This document shows, one piece after another, positions 14,189 to 22,288 of a stretch of DNA of 34,398 nucleotides. The notes under the pieces are model-generated. The model saw nothing but the letters and a program-made list of their open reading frames with translations. It did not search any database and had not been told where the DNA came from. The stretch lies in assembly GCA_027491035.1 (NCBI GenBank), contig JAIXWZ010000177.1, positions 1 through 34,398 on the forward strand, given 5' to 3'. Origin of the DNA: Comamonadaceae bacterium (GTDB lineage Bacteria; Pseudomonadota; Gammaproteobacteria; Burkholderiales; Burkholderiaceae_C). A program made the position numbers and the translations under genes. Each line of letters begins with the position of its first letter. The first letter of the stretch is position 1.

Positions 14189-15565
14189 ATGAACCGCTGC
14201 GACCCCTCTGCTGCCCTGCCCGATCGCCCCGAAACGGGCAAGAAGGTCTATATCAAGACCTTTGGCTGCCAGATGAACGAGTACGACTCGGGCAAGATGG
14301 GCGACGTGCTGCAGGCCGCCCAGGGCTATGAGCCCACCGACGACCCCGAGCAGGCCGACCTGATTTTGTTCAACACCTGCTCGGTGCGCGAGAAAGCCCA
14401 GGAGAAGGTGTTCTCGGACCTCGGCCGGGTCAAGCACCTCAAAGACAAGGGCGTGCTCATCGGCGTCGGCGGCTGCGTGGCCAGTCAGGAGGGCCAGGCC
14501 ATCGTCGCGCGCGCGCCCTATGTCGACCTGGTCTTCGGGCCGCAAACCCTGCACCGCCTGCCGCAACTGATCGAGCAGCGCCGGCGGCAAGGGCTGCCGC
14601 AAGTGGACATCAGCTTTCCCGAAATCGAGAAATTCGACCACCTGCCGCCGGCGCGCAAGGACGGCCCCAGCGCCTTCGTCTCCATCATGGAGGGCTGCTC
14701 CAAGTTTTGCAGCTATTGCGTGGTGCCCTACACCCGCGGCGACGAGGTCTCCAGGCCACTGGACGACGTGCTGGTGGAGGTGGCCGAGTTGGCCGACCAG
14801 GGCGTGCGCGAGGTCACGCTGCTGGGGCAAAACGTCAACGCCTACCGCGGCGCGATGGGCGGCAGCGCCGAGATCGCCGACTTCGCCACGCTGATCGACT
14901 ATGTGGCCGAAATTCCAGGCATCGAGCGCATCCGTTACACCACCAGCCACCCCAACGAGTTCACGCAGCGCCTCATCGATGTGTATGCGCGCGTGCCCAA
15001 GCTGGTCAACCACCTGCATCTGCCGGTGCAGCACGGCAGCGACAAGATCTTGATGGCGATGAAGCGCGGCTACACCGCCATGGAGTACAAGAGCACGGTG
15101 CGCAAGCTGCGCGCCATCCGGCCCGATCTGGCCATGAGCAGCGACTTCATCGTGGGCTTTCCGGGCGAGACCGAAGAGGACTTCGGCAAGCTCATGCGGC
15201 TGGTCGACGACGTGGGCTACGACACCTCGTTTTCCTTCATCTTCAGCCCCCGGCCGGGCACGCCCGCAGCCAATTTGCACGACGACACGCCGCATGCGAT
15301 CAAGCAGGCGCGGCTGGCCACGCTGCAAAGCCGGCTCGACGAGCAGGTGCGCGCCATCAGCGCCAGCCGGGCGGGGACGGTGCAGCGCATCTTGGTCGAA
15401 GGCCCCTCGCGCAAGAACAGCCAAGAGCTGATGGGGCGCACCGAATGCAACCGGGTGGTCAACTTTGAGGGCCACCCTCGGCTGATCGGCCAGATGGTCG
15501 ATGTGCAGATCACCCAGGCCATGCAGCGCGCGCTGCGCGGGCAAGTGCTGCGCCCCGAGGCCTGA
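14189..15565 (+). CDS. miaB: tRNA-2-methylthio-N6-dimethylallyladenosine synthase MiaB
   Basis: 458 residues. The N-terminal UPF0004 domain supplies the auxiliary iron-sulfur cluster cysteines C27 (T-F-G-C-Q-M-N), C64 (N-T-C-S-V-R-E) and C96 (G-G-C-V-A). The radical-SAM motif C-x3-C-x2-C is C170, C174 and C177 in [11 protein letters not shown]-terminal TRAM domain begins around residue 385. MiaB adds a methylthio group to i6A37 of tRNAs reading UNN codons, using SAM twice. The N-S-x-T motif variants of RimO and MtaB are absent. The start ATG 14189 gives the normal short N-terminal tail. It is convergent with ffh, whose stop lies only 9 bases away. Confidence 0.96.
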   Translation: MNRCDPSAALPDRPETGKKVYIKTFGCQMNEYDSGKMGDVLQAAQGYEPTDDPEQADLILFNTCSVREKAQEKVFSDLGRVKHLKDKGVLIGVGGCVASQEGQAIVARAPYVDLVFGPQTLHRLPQLIEQRRRQGLPQVDISFPEIEKFDHLPPARKDGPSAFVSIMEGCSKFCSYCVVPYTRGDEVSRPLDDVLVEVAELADQGVREVTLLGQNVNAYRGAMGGSAEIADFATLIDYVAEIPGIERIRYTTSHPNEFTQRLIDVYARVPKLVNHLHLPVQHGSDKILMAMKRGYTAMEYKSTVRKLRAIRPDLAMSSDFIVGFPGETEEDFGKLMRLVDDVGYDTSFSFIFSPRPGTPAANLHDDTPHAIKQARLATLQSRLDEQVRAISASRAGTVQRILVEGPSRKNSQELMGRTECNRVVNFEGHPRLIGQMVDVQITQAMQRALRGQVLRPEA

Positions 15566-15574
15566 TCGGGCGGC

Positions 15575-16960
15575 TCAGAACTTGGGCATGCCCGGCATGC
15601 CTTTCATGCCGGCCAAACCTTTCATGCCGCCCATGCGCTTGAGCATCTTCATCATGCCGCCGCCCTGCATCTTCTTCATCATGCCCTGCATCTGCTCGAA
15701 TTCATTGAGCAGGCGGTTGACGTCCTGCACCTGAACGCCAGCGCCCTGGGCAATGCGCTTCTTGCGCGTGGCCTTGATCAGCTCGGGCTTGCTGCGCTCC
15801 TTGGGCGTCATGCTGTGGATGATGCCCTGCTTGCGCGCGATGTCTTTTTCGACCTTGCCCAGGTCCATGTCGGCCGCTTTGGCCGACAGTTGCGTGGGCA
15901 GCTTGTCCATCAGGCTCGACAGACCGCCCATTTGCTTCATTTGCTGAATTTGGGCCAGAAAGTCGTTGAGGTCAAAGCCGGCGCCGCTCTTGACCTTGGC
16001 AGCGAGCTTTTGCGCCGCCTGCATGTCGACCCCGGCGCTGACCTGCTCGACCAGCGCCAGGATGTCGCCCATGCCCAAAATGCGGCCGGCGTGGCGCTCG
16101 GCATCAAACACCTCGAGGCCGTCAATCTTTTCTGACACGCCGGCAAACTTGATCGGCGCGCCGGTGATCTGCCGCACCGACAGGGCCGCACCGCCGCGGG
16201 CATCGCCGTCGAGCTTGGTCAGCACGATGCCGGTCAGGGGCAAGGCCTGACTAAAAGCCTTGGCGGTGTTGATCGCGTCCTGGCCCTGCATGGCGTCGAC
16301 CACGAACAAGGTCTCCACCGGCTTGAGCTGGGCATGGAGCTCGCTGATCTCGCGCATCAGCGCCTCATCGATGGCCAGGCGACCGGCCGTGTCGACCAGC
16401 AGCACATCAAAGTAGTGGTTGCGGGCGTAGTCGAGCGCTGCGCGGGCGATGTCGGCCGGCTTTTGATCGGCGCTGCTGGCAAACCACTGGGCGCCGGCCT
16501 GGGCGGTGACCGTCTTGAGCTGCTCGATGGCCGCGGGCCGGTAGACGTCACCCGAGACGGTCAGCACCTTCTTCTTGCGCTTTTCGATCAGGTGCTTGGC
16601 CAGTTTGGCCGTGGTGGTGGTCTTGCCCGCGCCCTGCAGACCGGCCATGAGGATGACCGCCGGCGGCTGCACCGACAAATTGATGTCGCTCACGCCCTCG
16701 CCCATGGTGGCGGCCAATTCCTTGTTGACGATGCCCACCAGCGCCTGGCCCGGCGAGAGCGAGCCCAGGACCTCCTGGCCCAGTGCTTTTTCTTTGACAC
16801 GGGCGATGAAGTCGCGCACCACGGGCAGCGCCACATCGGCCTCAAGCAGGGCCATGCGCACCTCGCGCAGCATGTCCTGCACATTGGCCTCGGTGATGCG
16901 GGCCTGCCCGCGCAACTGTTTGACGAGGCGGGAGAGTTTGTCGGTGAGGGCTGAAGCCAT
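15575..16960 (-). CDS. ffh: Signal recognition particle protein Ffh
   Basis: 461 residues, typical of Ffh. The N domain (1-90) is followed by the G domain with G-L-Q-G-A-G-K-T-T-T (G1), D-V-Y-R-P-A-A-I-E-Q-L (G2 region), D-T-A-G-R (G3) and T-K-L-D-G-D-A-R-G-G (G4 and closing loop). The C-terminal M domain is very rich in methionine and glycine (repeated M-K-x-M-G-G-M), forming the signal-peptide and 4.5S RNA binding surface. The start is M-A-S-A-L-T at 16960; an upstream in-frame ATG at 17017 would overlap the divergent ypjD start and adds non-conserved residues. The protein delivers nascent membrane proteins to FtsY at the inner membrane. Confidence 0.96.
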   Translation of the reverse strand: MASALTDKLSRLVKQLRGQARITEANVQDMLREVRMALLEADVALPVVRDFIARVKEKALGQEVLGSLSPGQALVGIVNKELAATMGEGVSDINLSVQPPAVILMAGLQGAGKTTTTAKLAKHLIEKRKKKVLTVSGDVYRPAAIEQLKTVTAQAGAQWFASSADQKPADIARAALDYARNHYFDVLLVDTAGRLAIDEALMREISELHAQLKPVETLFVVDAMQGQDAINTAKAFSQALPLTGIVLTKLDGDARGGAALSVRQITGAPIKFAGVSEKIDGLEVFDAERHAGRILGMGDILALVEQVSAGVDMQAAQKLAAKVKSGAGFDLNDFLAQIQQMKQMGGLSSLMDKLPTQLSAKAADMDLGKVEKDIARKQGIIHSMTPKERSKPELIKATRKKRIAQGAGVQVQDVNRLLNEFEQMQGMMKKMQGGGMMKMLKRMGGMKGLAGMKGMPGMPKF

Positions 16961-17017
16961 GGCGAGTCGCCGCTGAAAAGCCGCGGCGCCGAAGTGAGGG
17001 ACGGCTAAACTGTGCAC

Positions 17018-17821
17018 ATGATTCTAGCTGTGAGTCCCGCCTGGGCTTATCTGGTGGCCACCGCATCGGCGCTGGCCTACCTGCTGCTGGCCTTGTGGAG
17101 CGCACGCATGGGGACGCGGCTGAGCCGCGGCGTGTTCGCCCTGGCCTGGCTGCTGCACGCACTGAGCCTGGCCGAAGGGCTGTTCGGGCTGCCGCCGCGC
17201 TTCGGTTTTGCACCGGCACTGTCGATGACGGTCTGGCTGGCGCTGGCCGTGATCGCCATCGAAAACGAATTGCTGCCCAATCTGCGCTCGGGCTTTACCC
17301 TGGCCGGTGTGGGCACGGTGGCGGTGCTGCTGCCCCAGCACTTTCCCGGGGTCAGCTACGCCGCGATCGGCTCGGCCTGGCTGCCGCTGCATTGGGCGCT
17401 GGGCATCGCCTCTTACGGGCTGTTCACAGCAGCGGTGCTGCATGGCTGGCTCATGGCCCGCTCCGAAAAGCGCTTGCGCGAGATGACCGAGGCGCCGCAA
17501 GAGGGCATGCCCTTGCTGGCGCTCGAGCGCCTGACCTTTCGCTTTGTGCAGGCCGGCTTCGTGATGCTCACGGCCAGCTTGCTGGCCGGCGCGTACTTCG
17601 CCCAGACCGTCTACGACAGCAAAGCGGGCTCCCTGTGGAACCACAAGACCGCGTTTTCGGTGCTCGCCTGGTTTATTTTTGCCGGCCTGCTGCTCGGGCG
17701 GCGTCTGCGCGGCTGGCGCGGCCGGCAGGCGCTGCGGGTGCTCTACCTGGGCGCCGGTTTGCTGCTGCTGGGCTACCTGGGCTCGCGCTTTGTGCTCGAA
17801 GTCATCTTGCAAAGGGCGTGA
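17018..17821 (+). CDS. ypjD: CcsA-like inner-membrane protein (YpjD family, cytochrome c assembly type)
   Basis: 267 residues with eight or so membrane helices. The conserved W-x-x-H motifs of the CcmC/CcsA haem-handling family appear as P-L-H-W-A-L-G and, near the end, S-L-W-N-H-K-T-A-F-S-V-L-A-W. Genes of this type sit next to ffh in many beta- and gammaproteobacteria (YpjD/CorE), where a role in membrane haem or metal handling has been suggested but the function is not settled. ATG 17018 is preferred to GTG 17012 because TAAACT (17006-17011) lies exactly six bases before it, a possible leaderless start. It is divergent from ffh and 6 bases ahead of the PP0621-like gene. Confidence 0.85.
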   Translation: MILAVSPAWAYLVATASALAYLLLALWSARMGTRLSRGVFALAWLLHALSLAEGLFGLPPRFGFAPALSMTVWLALAVIAIENELLPNLRSGFTLAGVGTVAVLLPQHFPGVSYAAIGSAWLPLHWALGIASYGLFTAAVLHGWLMARSEKRLREMTEAPQEGMPLLALERLTFRFVQAGFVMLTASLLAGAYFAQTVYDSKAGSLWNHKTAFSVLAWFIFAGLLLGRRLRGWRGRQALRVLYLGAGLLLLGYLGSRFVLEVILQRA

Positions 17822-17827
17822 GCGGTC

Positions 17828-18070
17828 ATGAAGTACCTTTTGCTCATCGCACTGGCCCTGGTGCTGCTGTGGTGGTGGCGAACGATGGGGCGCAGGGCGT
17901 CCGGGCGCGGCCCAGAGAACAAGGCGGCGCGGGAGACTCCCGTGCAAGCGCCAGACGATATGGTGGCCTGCCGCCACTGCGGCCTGCACCTGCCGCGCCC
18001 CGAGGCCGTGACCGGACAGCAGGGGCTGTACTGCAGCCAGGCACACCAAAGCGCCCAAGAGGGCTCCTGA
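17828..18070 (+). CDS. PP0621-type small membrane-anchored zinc-ribbon-like protein
   Basis: 80 residues: one N-terminal hydrophobic segment (about 2-18), a basic linker, then a compact cysteine cluster C-R-H-C-G-L-H-L-P with a later Y-C-S-Q-A-H, suggesting a small metal-binding module facing the cytoplasm. This matches the PP0621 family of unknown function that follows the ypjD gene in many Burkholderiales. It is 6 bases after ypjD and 6 bases before ampD, so the three form an operon. Confidence 0.8.
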   Translation: MKYLLLIALALVLLWWWRTMGRRASGRGPENKAARETPVQAPDDMVACRHCGLHLPRPEAVTGQQGLYCSQAHQSAQEGS

Positions 18071-18076
18071 GCCGCC

Positions 18077-18682
18077 ATGAGCTTGGACGCAGGCTGTCCA
18101 CCGGCCCCGCCCCTTTGGCAGCAGGGCTGGTACCAGCACGCGCGGCGCCTGGACTCGCCCAACTTTGGCCAGCGGCCACAGGCAGCGCCCATCGACCTGA
18201 TCGTCATCCATTCCATCAGCTTGCCGCCCGGCCAGTATGGCAGCGCCCAGGTGCAGCAGTTGTTCACCAACACGCTCGACTGGCAAGCCCACCCCTACTT
18301 TGAATCGATCCGCGGTCTGCAGGTGTCGGCGCACTTCTTCATTGAGCGCACCGGGGCCCTGTGGCAATTCGTCAGTTGCGAGCACCGGGCCTGGCACGCC
18401 GGCGTCTCAAACTACCGCGGCCGCAGCAACTGCAACGACGACTCGATCGGGATCGAGCTCGAAGGATTGGAGGGCTCGCACTTTGAGCCCGAGCAGTATG
18501 AATCCCTGCGCAGCCTGTGCGCTGCGCTGCTGCAGGCCTATCCGATCGAGCACCTGGCCGGGCACGAGCATGTGGCACCCGGGCGCAAGCAGGACCCCGG
18601 CGCGGGCTTTGACTGGTTGCAACTGCGCAACGCCCTGGGCCTGCCCGCCCCATGTTTTCCGCGCACGCCGATGCCGCCGTGA
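18077..18682 (+). CDS. ampD: 1,6-anhydro-N-acetylmuramyl-L-alanine amidase AmpD
   Basis: 201 residues, cytoplasmic, no signal peptide. The amidase_2 fold carries zinc ligands H45 (V-I-H-S-I-S), H163 (A-G-H-E-H) and D173 (K-Q-D-P-G); the last two have the ten-residue spacing seen in AmpD. W-H-A-G-V-S and G-I-E-L-E-G are the usual substrate-pocket motifs. AmpD removes the peptide from anhydro-muropeptides during cell-wall recycling and in many bacteria keeps AmpR-controlled beta-lactamase off. The other recycling enzyme of the window, Mpl at 29658-31055, would re-use the released tripeptide. Confidence 0.93.
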   Translation: MSLDAGCPPAPPLWQQGWYQHARRLDSPNFGQRPQAAPIDLIVIHSISLPPGQYGSAQVQQLFTNTLDWQAHPYFESIRGLQVSAHFFIERTGALWQFVSCEHRAWHAGVSNYRGRSNCNDDSIGIELEGLEGSHFEPEQYESLRSLCAALLQAYPIEHLAGHEHVAPGRKQDPGAGFDWLQLRNALGLPAPCFPRTPMPP

Positions 18683-18963
18683 GCCACCGCCCAATGGGCC
18701 GACACCCATCGCCGGGCCCCCTCCAGGCGCGCGCAAACAATAACGGCCCTGAGCGGCGGGCCGCACTGAGCATGCGGGCCAGCAAGCCAAATCGGGCCGC
18801 AAGCCGCATCAATGCTAACTTGCCGGTCGCCGATTCACATTTTGCAAGGCTTGTGCGCTGATCAGGTGGCCAAGCGCCAGGCTGGGACAGCCGGCCACAG
18901 ACCGCGGCGCTCGCCCGAGCGCGCCGCCGCCGGCCGACACCCGCCAACCCAAAGATCGAAAAA
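18683..18963. other. Upstream part of the ampD-nrdA intergenic region
   Basis: About 280 bases of high-GC sequence with no gene, clear hairpin or repeat that I can support. No terminator for ampD is visible. Confidence 0.4.
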
Positions 18964-18979
18964 ACACTACATGTAGTGC
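18964..18979. promoter_or_regulatory. NrdR box 1
   Basis: ACACTACATGTAGTGC, with a perfect 14-base palindromic core at 18965-18978, fits the NrdR consensus acaCWATATWTWGTGT family. It lies immediately upstream of the -35 element of nrdA. Confidence 0.8.
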
Positions 18980-19008
18980 TTGAATTCAGTCCGGGCCCTA
19001 GGTATAGT
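18980..19008 (+). promoter_or_regulatory. nrdA promoter
   Basis: TTGAAT (18980-18985), 17-base spacer, TATAGT (19003-19008). The placement between and across the two NrdR boxes supports it. Transcription from about 19015 would give a leader of about 220 bases. Confidence 0.7.
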
Positions 19009-19010
19009 GC
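18995..19010. promoter_or_regulatory. NrdR box 2
   Basis: GCCCTAGGTATAGTGC, a weaker palindrome of the same consensus. Its start is exactly 31 bases after box 1, three helical turns, which is the spacing usual for NrdR pairs. It covers the -10 element, so bound NrdR would block polymerase. Confidence 0.72.
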
Positions 19011-19015
19011 CTGAG

Positions 19016-19233
19016 CGTTGACAATCTTTCTTGCCCAATCAGCCCGTCATGCGCCGCCCGATGTCCCATTGCGCGCCGGCTCCCCATGATGGGCAACATC
19101 TAATTGCAATGTTTTTGGAGTCAATTTTTTACGCTTCGCGGCTCCAACACGGTGCAAGATCGGTTCCACCATACGCCCTAGCCTCAGTCCCACAGGCCAA
19201 TCATCACAAAAATTGAAATCAGTCAGAGGACAC
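19016..19233 (+). other. Long nrdA 5' leader
   Basis: About 218 bases between the predicted transcription start and nrdA, more AT-rich than the surroundings. Possible stems are CATTGC/GCAATG enclosing CCCATGATGGG, and TTGGAG (19115-19120) with CTCCAA (19142-19147). No known riboswitch class is recognised and no convincing small ORF is seen. AGAGGA at 19225-19230 is the nrdA ribosome-binding site. Confidence 0.4.
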
Positions 19234-22149
19234 ATGCAAACCGCCACCCATGCCCAAGCCGTCGGCATCAGCAACCCGGCTTTCACCGCCCCGCACGACA
19301 ACCCCGCAACCAAGGCCTACGCCAACTACCAGATCATCCGGCGCAATGGCGCCGTGGTCCCCTTCGAGCCCAACAAAATCGCCGTGGCCATGATGAAGGC
19401 CTTTTTGGCGGTGCACGGCACGCAAGGCGCGGCCTCGGCCAGCGTGCGCGAAACGGTGGACCAACTCACCCAGTCTGTCATCCGCGCATTGATGCGCTCG
19501 CGCCCCGGCGGCGGCACCTTCCACATCGAGGATGTGCAGGACCATGTCGAGCTCGGCCTGATGCGTGGCGGGCACCATGAAATCGCCCGCGCCTATGTGC
19601 TCTACCGCGAAAAGCGCTCCCAGGAGCGCGCCCGCCAGAGCGTGCAGGCCGCACCGGCCCAGCCGGCCCTGTATGTCACCGATCGCGGCCAGCGCGTGGC
19701 GCTCGACCTCGACGGCTTGCACCGCCTGATCCAGCAATCGTGCGAAGGCCTGGGGGCCGACATCAAGGCCGAGCCCATCGTGGCCGAAACCAAGCGCAAC
19801 CTCTACGACGGCGTGCCGATCGACGAGGTCTACAAGGCCGCCATCATGGCCGCCCGCACGCTGATCGAAAAAGACCCGGACTACACCTACGTCACCTCGC
19901 GCCTGCTGATGCACACCATCCGCCGCGAGATTTTGGGCGAGGAAGTGCTGCAAGAAGAGATGGCTGCGCGCTACCCAGAATACTTCCCGCAGTTCATCGC
20001 CAAGGGCGTCAAGCATGAGCTGCTCGACGAGCGGCTGCTGCAATTTGATCTGGCACGCCTGGGCGCGGCGCTCAAGCCCGAGCGCGACCTGCAGTTCGAC
20101 TACCTGGGTCTGCAGACGCTGTACGACCGTTACTTCCTGCATGTGCGCAAGGCCCGAATCGAGCTGCCGCAGGCCTTCTTTATGCGCGTGGCCATGGGCC
20201 TGTCCTTGAACGAGATCGACCGCGAAGCGCGGGCCATCGAGTTCTACGAGCTGCTCTCGTCCTTCGACTTCATGTCGAGCACGCCCACGCTGTTCAACAG
20301 CGGCACGCTGCGCTCACAGCTGTCGAGCTGCTACCTGACGACCGTGCCCGACGACCTCGATGGCATCTATGAGTCCATCAAGGAAAACGCCCTGCTCTCA
20401 AAATTTGCTGGCGGCTTGGGCAATGACTGGACGCGGGTGCGCGCCCTGGGTTCGCACATCAAAGGCACCAACGGCGAGTCGCAAGGCGTGGTGCCCTTCC
20501 TGAAGGTGGTCAACGACACGGCCGTGGCCGTCAACCAGGGCGGCAAGCGCAAGGGCGCCGTCTGCACCTACCTGGAAACCTGGCACCTGGACATCGAGGA
20601 ATTTCTGGAGCTGCGCAAGAACACCGGTGACGACCGCCGGCGCACGCACGACATGAACACGGCCAACTGGATTCCCGACCTGTTCATGCGCCGCGTCATG
20701 GAAAAAGGGCCCTGGACCCTGTTTTCGCCCTCTGACTGCCCCGATCTGCACGATCTCTACGGCGAGGCTTTTGAGAAGGCCTACACCGCCTACGAGGCCA
20801 AGGCCGAGCGCGGCCAGATCAAGCCCAGCCGCACGGTGCAGGCGGTCGATCTGTGGCGCAAGATGCTCTCGATGCTGTTTGAGACCGGCCATCCCTGGAT
20901 CACCTTCAAGGACGCTTGCAACGTGCGCTCGCCCCAGCAGCACACGGGCGTGGTGCATTCGTCCAACCTGTGCACCGAGATCACGCTCAACACCAGCGAC
21001 ACCGAAACGGCCGTTTGCAACCTGGGCTCGGTGAACCTGGTGCGCCACCTCAAAGACGGCCAGATCGACCACGACAAGCTCAAGAAGACCGTCACCACGG
21101 CCATGCGCATGCTCGACAACGTGATCGACATCAACTACTACGCGGTCAAGAAAGCGCGCGATTCCAATATGCGCCACCGCCCGGTGGGTCTGGGCATCAT
21201 GGCCTTCCAGGACTGCCTCTATGAGCTGCGCATCCCCTACGCCAGCCAGGAGGCGGTCGACTTTGCCGACCGTTCGATGGAGGCGGTGTGCTACCACGCC
21301 TATTGGGCCTCCACCGAGCTGGCCCGCGAGCGCGGCAAGTACTCGAGCTACAAAGGCTCGCTCTGGGACCAGGGCATCTTGCCGCCCGACACGCTCGATC
21401 TGCTGGCGCGCCAGCGGGGCGGCTATCTGGAAGTCGACCGTTCGAGCTCGCTGGACTGGGATGGGCTGCGTCAGAAAATTGCGCAGGACGGCATGCGCAA
21501 CTCCAACTGCGTGGCCATCGCACCGACGGCCACCATCTCCAACATCATCGGCGTCGATGCCTGCATCGAGCCGTGCTTTGGCAACCTGTCGGTCAAGTCC
21601 AATTTGTCGGGCGAATTCACCGTCATCAACGGCTATCTGGTGCGCGATCTCAAGCGGCTGGGGCTGTGGGACGAGGTGATGGTGGTCGACCTCAAGCACT
21701 TCGACGGCTCGCTGCGACCCATCGACCGCGTGCCGCAGGAGATCAAGTCGCTCTATGCCACCGCTTTTGAAATTGAGCCGCAGTGGATCGTCGAGGCCGC
21801 GGCACGTCGCCAGAAGTGGATCGATCAGGCGCAGTCGCTCAACATCTACATGGGCGGCGCCTCGGGCAAGAAGCTCGACGACACCTACAAGCTGGCCTGG
21901 CTGCGTGGCCTCAAGACCACCTACTACCTGCGCACCATGGCGGCCACACACGCAGAAAAATCCACCGTGCAGGCCGGCCAGCTCAACGCTGTCTCGTCGG
22001 GCGCGGCCCCTGCAGCGATGGCTGCGGCGGCCAGCAGCAGCGCGATAGAAGCGGCAGCGGCATCGGCGCGCGCGCAAATGGACAGCACGCCGGCCACTGA
22101 CATCAAGTTCTGTGCAATCGATGACCCCGGTTGCGAGGCCTGTCAGTAA
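19234..22149 (+). CDS. nrdA: Class Ia ribonucleoside-diphosphate reductase, alpha subunit
   Basis: 971 residues, start ATG 19234 set by the AGAGGA site. It reduces NDPs to dNDPs with the NrdB radical. Two ATP-cone regulatory domains are visible, at about 35-130 (I-R-R-N-G-A-V-V-P-F) and 147-240 (Y-V-T-D-R-G-Q-R-V-A-L), as in Pseudomonas-type NrdA and unlike the single cone of E. coli. Catalytic residues: C366 in L-S-S-C-Y, N578/C580/E582 in N-L-C-T-E, partner C595 in V-C-N-L-G, and the Tyr pair 897-898 for radical transfer. The C-terminal C967/C970 pair (C-E-A-C-Q) shuttles electrons from thioredoxin or glutaredoxin; it is preceded by an alanine/serine-rich flexible linker (about 912-948). 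Repression by NrdR is expected from the upstream boxes. Confidence 0.96.
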   Translation: MQTATHAQAVGISNPAFTAPHDNPATKAYANYQIIRRNGAVVPFEPNKIAVAMMKAFLAVHGTQGAASASVRETVDQLTQSVIRALMRSRPGGGTFHIEDVQDHVELGLMRGGHHEIARAYVLYREKRSQERARQSVQAAPAQPALYVTDRGQRVALDLDGLHRLIQQSCEGLGADIKAEPIVAETKRNLYDGVPIDEVYKAAIMAARTLIEKDPDYTYVTSRLLMHTIRREILGEEVLQEEMAARYPEYFPQFIAKGVKHELLDERLLQFDLARLGAALKPERDLQFDYLGLQTLYDRYFLHVRKARIELPQAFFMRVAMGLSLNEIDREARAIEFYELLSSFDFMSSTPTLFNSGTLRSQLSSCYLTTVPDDLDGIYESIKENALLSKFAGGLGNDWTRVRALGSHIKGTNGESQGVVPFLKVVNDTAVAVNQGGKRKGAVCTYLETWHLDIEEFLELRKNTGDDRRRTHDMNTANWIPDLFMRRVMEKGPWTLFSPSDCPDLHDLYGEAFEKAYTAYEAKAERGQIKPSRTVQAVDLWRKMLSMLFETGHPWITFKDACNVRSPQQHTGVVHSSNLCTEITLNTSDTETAVCNLGSVNLVRHLKDGQIDHDKLKKTVTTAMRMLDNVIDINYYAVKKARDSNMRHRPVGLGIMAFQDCLYELRIPYASQEAVDFADRSMEAVCYHAYWASTELARERGKYSSYKGSLWDQGILPPDTLDLLARQRGGYLEVDRSSSLDWDGLRQKIAQDGMRNSNCVAIAPTATISNIIGVDACIEPCFGNLSVKSNLSGEFTVINGYLVRDLKRLGLWDEVMVVDLKHFDGSLRPIDRVPQEIKSLYATAFEIEPQWIVEAAARRQKWIDQAQSLNIYMGGASGKKLDDTYKLAWLRGLKTTYYLRTMAATHAEKSTVQAGQLNAVSSGAAPAAMAAAASSSAIEAAAASARAQMDSTPATDIKFCAIDDPGCEACQ

Positions 22150-22157
22150 AGCAGCGG

Positions 22158-22191
22158 TGGTGTGCCTGCACGCGTGCGTGCGCGCACACCA
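22158..22191 (+). other. Stem-loop between nrdA and nrdB
   Basis: TGGTGTGC (22158-22165) pairs with GCACACCA (22184-22191) around an 18-base GC-rich loop of alternating purine/pyrimidine. No T-run follows. It could stabilise the nrdA message or reduce read-through into nrdB; the role is inferred. Confidence 0.5.
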
Positions 22192-22288
22192 CGCGATGCA
22201 ATTGAGCAACAAGTTTCGGGCAGCCGATTGAGAATTTCGTTTCTTTTATCGGCGCACCTTTCTACAATCGAAAGAATTGGATTTTTGT

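Noticed and set aside
13015..14331. 438-codon open frame on the plus strand
   Set aside because: Antisense to the third enolase-superfamily gene and the start of miaB; composition is that of a high-GC shadow frame.
19016..19233. Riboswitch in the nrdA leader
   Set aside because: Adenosylcobalamin and other known riboswitch signatures were looked for by eye and not found; class Ia reductase genes with NrdR boxes do not need one.
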